From the NCBI GenBank assembly GCA_022575985.1, contig JAKSXM010000272.1, forward strand, positions 21,944,501-22,008,500: a stretch of 64,000 nt of DNA, written 5' to 3'. The translations under genes were made by a program, and so were the position numbers. The DNA is from Anagrus nilaparvatae (Eukaryota; Arthropoda; Insecta; Hymenoptera; Mymaridae). Below, one piece after another: positions 58,202 to 64,000 of the stretch. The notes under the pieces were generated by a model. That model was not told the origin of the DNA. It did no database searches and was given only the letters and a program-made list of their open reading frames with translations. Numbering within the stretch: position 1 is the first letter of the stretch; the number at the start of each line of letters is the position of its first letter.

Positions 58202-59225
58202 AATAAAATTTATGGTTGTGCTGATAAAAAATACTATTATTTTTATTCCTCTAAAATATTTTTACCTTCAAAATGCAATAATTATTATCTATTTTACCCC
58301 TTTTACGTTAATTTATTTATATACCTACTTAAGAAAATTTAATTTGTGCTGTTTTTTATTCTCGAAGGAAAGTTTTCATTATTTTTTTTGTTTTTTACTT
58401 AATTAGTGAAATAAATTATATATATTTTTGCCCACCTATTTCAATTTTTGACAGCATATTGCAAGATTCGAATGAAATTGTAAAAAAGCTAATTCTTAGG
58501 ATTTTCAAAATTTGCCTCCTTTAAATCCATGCTGACCCTGCTTAATTAGTCTCCATTTGTGGGATCTATTAATATCTGCTGGGGGTTGAATTTCTATGAA
58601 TGTCTCAATAGAAATTTAAAATTTTTAAGTTTTCACAAAAAGTCTTTCTTTTTTACTTCTTCTAATTAGCCTTAAAAATTTTTGTTGTCCCATAAAATTT
58701 TTGTTGGTACCCAGTTTTTGGGGCATATTTGCTTTTTAAGTACTGAAAAACTCAAAAAACGAATGTTCATAACTTTCTATTTTCCAAAATTTTACATTTT
58801 CCGGATTTTCTTGTCACCTAACCAAAAATCCGGAAAATTTTGGAAAATTGGTAGTTATGAAAATTCATTTTCAGTGGGAATTTTACATACTCATTATTCA
58901 TGAAAATTATTTTTTATAGTTTTATTTAGAGCGTAGAAAAATTAAAATCTCAAAATTAGCTGAAATTTTTCTAGCAAATTTGAAAAAGTGTTAAATTAGA
59001 AAAACAGCTGCCAGTTTGAATGCTTTCAATCTAGAAGCTTAAAAATTTGCATGGAATCATATTTTTACGCACTCAACCCAGTCGAAATAGTTTTTTGAAA
59101 ATCCCAGAAATTCAACTTCCCTTTAGTAAAGTTTTACTAAGAATTACTGATATGCGAGTATTCCAGTTTGGACATTCCATCGGGTAGTTTATGTTTATTA
59201 TAAATCGCAATACTATAAGTATAAT
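58202..59225. other. spacer, no gene seen
   Basis: AT-rich. It includes a direct-repeat-rich stretch near 58790-58850 (TCCGGATTTTC, ATCCGGAAAATTTTGG). Confidence 0.45.
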
Positions 59226-59229
59226 GTAA

Positions 59230-59610
59230 AAAAACTTAAAACCGATTTGTGAACTCACAAACAACAAACATGGAACACGTTTAAATTTATACTTTTAATA
59301 ACCGCTAGTATTTTGTAACCATTAAATAAATAGTATTTTAGAATAATCATTGGCACTAATGTAAATTTAAGCTCCAAAAAACCTTATTATTCTGGAATCC
59401 CTTTATCGAACTCATTCTAGGTCCCTAAATCAAAATTATTCTATAAAGTTCCTAAACCTGAATTATTTTTAGTCTATAAATCAATATTGTTCTAAGTCCC
59501 TAAATCGAAATTATTCTAAATCCATTTGAGCCGCCCCCCTCCCCCGAATGACATGCTTGTAGTACCCTCCCTGTCTATAAACATGTTTCATGTTAAAAGC
59601 ATTTTTGAAC
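59230..59610 (+). repeat. minisatellite-bearing dispersed repeat, best copy
   Basis: Starts near GTGAACTCACAAACAACAAA, CATGGAACACGTTTAAATTT, then five degenerate units of about 24 bp with consensus near CCCTAAATCGAAATTATTC, a C-rich run, and CTATAAACATGTTTCATGTT at the end. Its left third recurs alone at 62130-62240. Confidence 0.65.
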
Positions 59611-59639
59611 CAATTTGATGCGTTTGAATTGGAGTTATA

Positions 59640-60815
59640 ATAATTTCAGAGTCAATAATCAATTTACTCGTTAGCAGTGATATAGGCCATTTTGACTAAT
59701 ATGGCTCTATGTATTATTAATAGGGCTCTGAAATCTTCCGTAACGAATTTGATAATTTAATTTCCTCCCTTAATAATATTTCATAATATCAACACAACCA
59801 CATTAATTGCTTCAAGATTTTGACATTATTTATGATATTATTTCTTTTTATCACAAAAGTATAAATTGTTTGGTTCTTTAAAAAATATACTTACATAATT
59901 TTTAAATCTTAATTTTACTAGGGGGCTACGCCCCCTGCGCGCTAAAGCGCGCCAACCCCCTCAAATTCAATTTTAAATGAAAAACAATTTAAATTTTAAA
60001 CAAATATTTATTTAATAAAACAAATTTTGGATTTTATTTGTACAAAATCTTCATTCTAAGCTAAATTAGGTACATTTTATCAATTATGCGATCACAGGCC
60101 CTCGGTGCTATGCACCTCGGGCCCTGTCAACCTTCCCATTTGATATATTATAACTTTATATCGAACTTATTTCATTAACTGATTCCTCATAAATAACTAA
60201 TTTTTTATTTAGGACAGAAAATAACATGTTAATAATATTATATTATTCACCCTTTCAAAATGAAGAAAAAAAAATAAAAAATAAATAATAATAAAATACA
60301 GAATTTTAAAATACGCGCCATTAAAAATAACAGAACAGTATAAGATTTAATTGGTACACCGCAAGATCGCGTTAGTATTAATTTCGAAATGAATAACAGC
60401 TGTTAAGTACAGACCAATCAGAATGAGTTTTAAAATGTCTCAAAATCAGCGTTACATTTCATTCTTTTAATAGAAGATTTTTTTTTCTTCACCTATATAC
60501 TTAAGTAAGATATAAGTCCTCATTAATTTTATAAATAATATACAAATTTTGCTTTTAACCTCTTTTTTTTGCAGGTACATTTTTTGTGTATTTTTATTTA
60601 TAAATAAACTAAATAACGTAACCATTATCTTTATATTTATTTAAATTTTTCATATAAACAACATTTTTTAATAATCATTAGTTTATTAATTAACCTTTAA
60701 AAGTTTAGAATCAATTTAAATCAAATGTTTATTTTCTTATCAGTATATTTTTATTTTATACAATATTGGTAATGAGTCCCAATTTTCATAATAAATTTAT
60801 AAATAATTGAATAAT
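59640..60815. other. spacer with two GC hairpins
   Basis: Hairpins GGGGGCTACGCCCCC (59921-59935), GCGCGCTAAAGCGCGC (59937-59952) and an imperfect GC-rich hairpin at 60094-60126 stand out. On the minus strand the first ends in CTAG followed by T. The rest is AT-rich without a gene. Confidence 0.5.
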
Positions 60816-60828
60816 CGATTTTAATTCG

Positions 60829-60898
60829 GCCAATCAGAAGGCGAATAAAAAGGCGGAATAGAAGCAACTTCAGATCTCCATCGATTTTTATAAAAGGG
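60829..60898 (+). promoter_or_regulatory. possible plus-strand promoter, CCAAT and TATA
   Basis: GGCCAATCAGAAGG near 60829 and TATAAAAGG at about 60890 are correctly spaced, but no plus-strand gene is found downstream: the protease lies in the opposite direction. Confidence 0.2.
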
Positions 60899-61039
60899 AT
60901 TGTTAAAAAACAACTTTGTTATCTTATAATTAAAAATAAAATTTTTATGCAAAGATATTTTCTCGACTGATCCAGCAATTAATGATTATATTAATTTAGG
61001 TTTTAAATAAATGAATAGCAATAAGTATTTTTGTAAGCT

Positions 61040-61045
61040 TTTATT
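61040..61045 (-). terminator. poly(A) signal of the protease gene
   Basis: AATAAA on the minus strand 36 bp after the protease stop codon. Confidence 0.55.
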
Positions 61046-61080
61046 AAAGTAACAAGCTTGGAAAAATAATTTTACAAGAA

Positions 61081-61896
61081 TCAATCGTATCTTGATATAT
61101 CAGGTAGAACGTATCCGTTAATCCAATCTAAATAAGGATAAACTTTAGTAAAAACAGTTGGACTGTTTGCGCAATTTGGAAATGCAGCTCCATAAGCTAC
61201 CACACCCAGAAGCAATTTCTCTCCGTAAACATTGTATGTTACTGGACTACCCGAATCTCCGTTGCATGCACTTATACCTCCACCTCCTGCACATATCTGC
61301 CCTTTACTGATCCTAGGAAATCTTGATTTGCAATCACGTTGACTATGAACTTGCACAGATGCTTCTTGTAACGCAGGGTTAAAATACGGTATTGGTTGAC
61401 CCGTTCTTTGATCTATACCACTTATTCCACTTATACCCCAACCAGAAATAGTTACGATTTGACCAACATCTACTTTATCATTGGTTAAATTTGAAAATTT
61501 AATTCGCTTTTTATTTTTGTCGAAATAAATACTATGTTTTAATTTCAACAAAGCCAAGTCATGATTAGAGGCCATTTGGCCATTAATTGTAGAAGCAGTT
61601 GCTGCAGGATGTTTAATTATTTCTGTTACATCCCGCTTTACAAAAAAATCAGTACTAGTCGTGCCAACTTTTACAAATATATCGTTTTTATTTAAATTTT
61701 GGACACAATGGCCAGCTGTTAAAATGTAATGCTTAGAAAGAATTGAACCACCACAATGAACACCATTCTCATTTGTTCTAAGCACAATCAACGCTTGAAA
61801 CGGTACAACGCTTGTACTATGGCCACCTAGTATTCGAGGCTCTCTTCGTGCAAAAGCACTGGTCCCGAAAAATAAAACAATTAAAAGTAAATTCAT
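61081..61896 (-). CDS. secreted chymotrypsin-like serine protease (S1A family), single exon
   Basis: Encodes 271 aa from ATG 61896; the five open codons upstream begin with TTG, so the ATG is the better start. Residues 1-16 are a signal peptide (MNLLLIVLFFGTSAFA). A short propeptide ends at R21, and activation would free the new N terminus ILGG. The catalytic triad is complete: H63 (TAGHC), D113 (NHDLALL), S215 (GDSGSP). The specificity pocket has S209 at the chymotrypsin position 189, which argues for chymotrypsin-like and against trypsin-like cleavage. Position 214 (A234, in VVAYG) is Ala instead of the usual Ser. Six cysteines form the three expected pairs (48-64, 189-202, 211-242). A TATA box lies 57-64 bp upstream and AATAAA 36 bp downstream, so it is probably a complete intronless gene. 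Digestive or venom use is possible; nothing here decides it. Confidence 0.9.
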   Translation of the reverse strand: MNLLLIVLFFGTSAFARREPRILGGHSTSVVPFQALIVLRTNENGVHCGGSILSKHYILTAGHCVQNLNKNDIFVKVGTTSTDFFVKRDVTEIIKHPAATASTINGQMASNHDLALLKLKHSIYFDKNKKRIKFSNLTNDKVDVGQIVTISGWGISGISGIDQRTGQPIPYFNPALQEASVQVHSQRDCKSRFPRISKGQICAGGGGISACNGDSGSPVTYNVYGEKLLLGVVAYGAAFPNCANSPTVFTKVYPYLDWINGYVLPDISRYD

Positions 61897-61952
61897 TGTT
61901 ATTATGAACAAAGCGATTTTTCAACTTATTAAATATGCTTCTTTTGCTGCGG

Positions 61953-61960
61953 TATTTATA
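61953..61960 (-). promoter_or_regulatory. TATA box of the protease gene
   Basis: TATAAATA on the minus strand in GTGTATAAATACCGC, placing a start site about 30 bp downstream near 61925 and leaving a 5' UTR of about 30 nt. Confidence 0.6.
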
Positions 61961-61979
61961 CACCTATCTATGTTAGCTC

Positions 61980-62128
61980 GTATATGTAAATATTTTAATT
62001 TACCTATTGGCCTATAGAGGCTGTAAATGTATTAAATAAATAAATAAATAAATTTCTCAAAATTTTAGTAATAAAAAATTAAAATTTTTGTTTATAAATT
62101 AATGCATAATATTTAGGGATAAATAACA
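61980..62128. other. upstream of the protease, no gene seen
   Basis: AT-rich with an AAATAAAT simple repeat near 62032-62052. Confidence 0.4.
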
Positions 62129-62129
62129 T

Positions 62130-62240
62130 AACTAGTTTATGAACTCACAAACAACAAACAGAGAATATGTTTAAATTTATACTCTAAATCACCGATAGTA
62201 TTTTGTAAACATTAAGTGAATAGTATTTTAGTTAAATCTT
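62130..62240 (+). repeat. left-end fragment of the minisatellite-bearing repeat
   Basis: GAACTCACAAACAACAAACA, ATATGTTTAAATTTATACTC and GATAGTATTTTGTAAACATT match 59247-59345 in order, and the match stops before the minisatellite. Confidence 0.65.
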
Positions 62241-62263
62241 TATTATTCACTAAAAAAAAATAT

Positions 62264-62309
62264 CCGTTTGCCGCAAGCGGAAAGGAAAAAATCCTCTTGC
62301 CGCAAGAGG
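62264..62309. repeat. two adjacent small hairpins
   Basis: CCGTTTGCCGCAAGCGG (62264-62280, one mismatch) and CCTCTTGCCGCAAGAGG (62293-62309, perfect) share the TTGCCGCAAG core. They adjoin the end of the inverted modular repeat. Confidence 0.7.
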
Positions 62310-62324
62310 AATTCCTTTAATTTG

Positions 62325-63190
62325 GATGTAATACCTCATTTATTTTCATGAAAGTACTTATGTTTGAAAGTATCGTTTTTACTCGATATCTCAAATCTGA
62401 TAATTAATTTTTTGAAAATTTTTTTCCCAAAATTTTTCTCAAAAAAATACAAAATAGTTTTAGAAATATCGTTTATAGTAATTTTTTGGACTTGATACTT
62501 AATTTTTTAAAAATTTTTTTCTCAAAATTTTTGTCGCCAAAAAATACAAAAAACGCCAAAATTTTTTTTATTTTAGGACGTAATACTTATTTTTTTCCTA
62601 TGAAAGTACGAATATCTTTTTATAATATCTAGAATTATCGTTTGTAAAGTCTCTTTCTGATACGTAATTTTTCGAAATTTTTTTTTTTTTAATTTTTTAC
62701 ATAAAATAATTAAAAAATACCATAATTTTTTTCCTTTTTACACGTAGTACTTAATTTATTTCTATGAAAGTATGAATATCTAGAATTATCGTTTGTAAAG
62801 GATTTCTCTATCTATCTGATACATAATTTTTCGAAATTTTTTTTTCAAAATTTTTTACATAAAAAATTAAAAAAACACCATAAATTTTTTTCTTTTCGGA
62901 CGTAGTACTTAATTTTTTTCTATGAAATTACTAATATCAAAACTGTCTAGCAGACATAATTATCATAAAAGAAGATTATGTACTAGCTGGTACTAGTGTA
63001 GAAAAATCTTCTTTTTTTTATGTAAAAAACCTAATTTTTTCCATGAGATGTTAAACTAACAGTATCAAGGAAAAGATTCTCAGTTTTTCTTATGACATTA
63101 TACTTTGTTAGGTAAAATAGTCCATTAAGAGCATTTTGTTATTGCTAATGAGGAACCATAGTGCCAATTACTTGGCAGCGTTTTTTAAGA
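62325..63190 (-). repeat. modular dispersed repeat, minus orientation
   Basis: Read on the minus strand: CGCTGCCAAGTAATTGGCAC, GGTTCCTCATTAGCAATAAC, several modules with ACGTAGTACTTAA or GTAATACCTCATTTATT inverses and GATATCGAGTAAAAACG, ending near 62325. The far GGTTCCTCTATGAGG end is absent. Confidence 0.65.
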
Positions 63191-63194
63191 AATA

Positions 63195-63440
63195 TATTAG
63201 GTTAAATATATCTTAAATATAATTTGAAATTGTAAAAAAAAAATAATAAATTATTTCAAATATCCTAAAATAATTGTAAATACTAAAAAATATTAAAAAT
63301 TATCAACACACCAAAATGTAAATCTATATTTTAATTTTAAGTTTATATTATCATTATAGATATTAAAATATTACGAGACAAATTACAATAACATCAAAAA
63401 TTATAGGGCAAAAAATAGTGTAAGCACAATGGGCGAAATA
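63195..63440. other. spacer, no gene seen
   Basis: AT-rich. Confidence 0.4.
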
Positions 63441-63441
63441 C

Positions 63442-63498
63442 TTTAGACACTAGCGTGAACACGTATCATTCGTGCTAGTGCTCACGCTAGTGTCTAAA
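63442..63498. repeat. perfect 17-bp inverted repeat hairpin
   Basis: TTTAGACACTAGCGTGA at 63442-63458 pairs perfectly with its inverse at 63482-63498, around a 23-base loop that repeats GTGCTAGTG-like words. It stands out from the AT-rich background and could be a very short MITE. Confidence 0.75.
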
Positions 63499-63499
63499 C

Positions 63500-64000
63500 T
63501 TTTACGTCCTTGATACTTAATATACTATTATTAGCTATGAAACTATATTTTACTTAGTTAAATTAATCAAACTCATTTAAAATTACAAACGAGAACCCAA
63601 AAGCATTTTTTCTGTATACTCATGGTACATGCATTTTTTAACGAAGAACAGTTAATTATTTTTAATAATTTTCTGTGTTCATACAAGAGTATACTTGAAA
63701 ACTTTTTCAAAATTTGTTAATAATTAATTTGTTAACTAAAAATAAAATGTTATGGTCTTAATCTTGTTTGTTTTCTGAATTTTTTCTATTACATTATCAT
63801 GATATAACCTTAAATTTTTAAATTTATAAATTTTTTCAAAAAATTAGCCACTATAATGAAAAATAATTACTTTTTATAATTCTTTTTTTATTTTAAGTTT
63901 TTTTGGTCAAATCTACTGAATGTTTGGTAAAATCTACTGAATTTTTTGCCTCTGATGAACAAAATTTTTGTCATCAATACTAAATGCAATTTTACTAAAA
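63500..64000. other. spacer at the right edge, no gene seen
   Basis: AT-rich. A short tandem duplication (TCTACTGAAT) lies near 63915-63940. Confidence 0.4.

Noticed and set aside
60829..60898. CCAAT and TATA pair as promoter of a plus-strand gene
   Set aside because: No plus-strand reading frame follows before the oppositely oriented protease; kept only as a low-confidence site.
1..64000. tRNA genes, rRNA, CRISPR arrays, bacterial operons
   Set aside because: None could be seen; the sequence is eukaryotic, and the regular arrays present are tandem modules inside transposable elements, not spaced short repeats.

Overview
The window is a piece of a very AT-rich eukaryotic nuclear genome with spliced genes, short AT-rich introns (62-284 bp), AATAAA signals and dense, nested, mostly decayed transposons. 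The gene types (SMYD4-like SET/MYND proteins with introns of insect size, a small secreted chymotrypsin-fold protease, jockey/CR1-like LINEs, a Penelope-like relic) fit an insect. A parasitoid wasp is my best guess, but that is inference from style and not a proof.

Layout. At 0-3.7 kb lies the first SMYD4-like gene (five exons, 610 aa). At 3.7-11.8 kb there is repeat-rich spacer with a 1.45 kb foldback element (4195-5644), a second foldback (6233-7053) and a 940 bp Harbinger-like MITE ending 141 bp before the next gene. At 11.9-14.4 kb lies the second SMYD4-like gene (five exons, 601 aa), a tandem paralogue with the same intron positions and phases. From 14.4 to 28 kb there is almost no recognisable coding sequence, apart from a possible first coding exon and distal 5' region of a minus-strand gene (21142-21166, about 22.8-23.0 kb) and repeat copies. 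From 28 to 36 kb there is a broken acidic-protein gene, a Penelope-like element split by a nested repeat that itself carries a 2.58 kb palindrome, a hammerhead-like motif in the Penelope tail, and a hAT transposase relic. At 36.8-41.2 kb sits a nearly complete minus-strand LINE. From 43 to 56 kb there are a LINE relic, a second foldback element of the 4195 family (47848-49559), a GC-rich island with two histone-type 3' stem-loops on opposite strands, and a heavily frameshifted LINE. At 56.4-58.2 kb is a piggyBac-like non-autonomous element with a pogo-like MITE inside. At 61.1-61.9 kb is an intact, apparently intronless serine protease gene on the minus strand. The right end is again repeats.

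Functionally there are three genes that look intact: the two predicted lysine methyltransferase paralogues and the secreted protease. Nothing shows that they work together. The rest is mobile DNA, in which several families share an odd architecture: long inverted arms or arrays built from modules of about 140 bp. The most interesting items are the two-subtype foldback family, the hammerhead-like motif in the Penelope tail, the outward-facing histone stem-loops, and the nested insertions.
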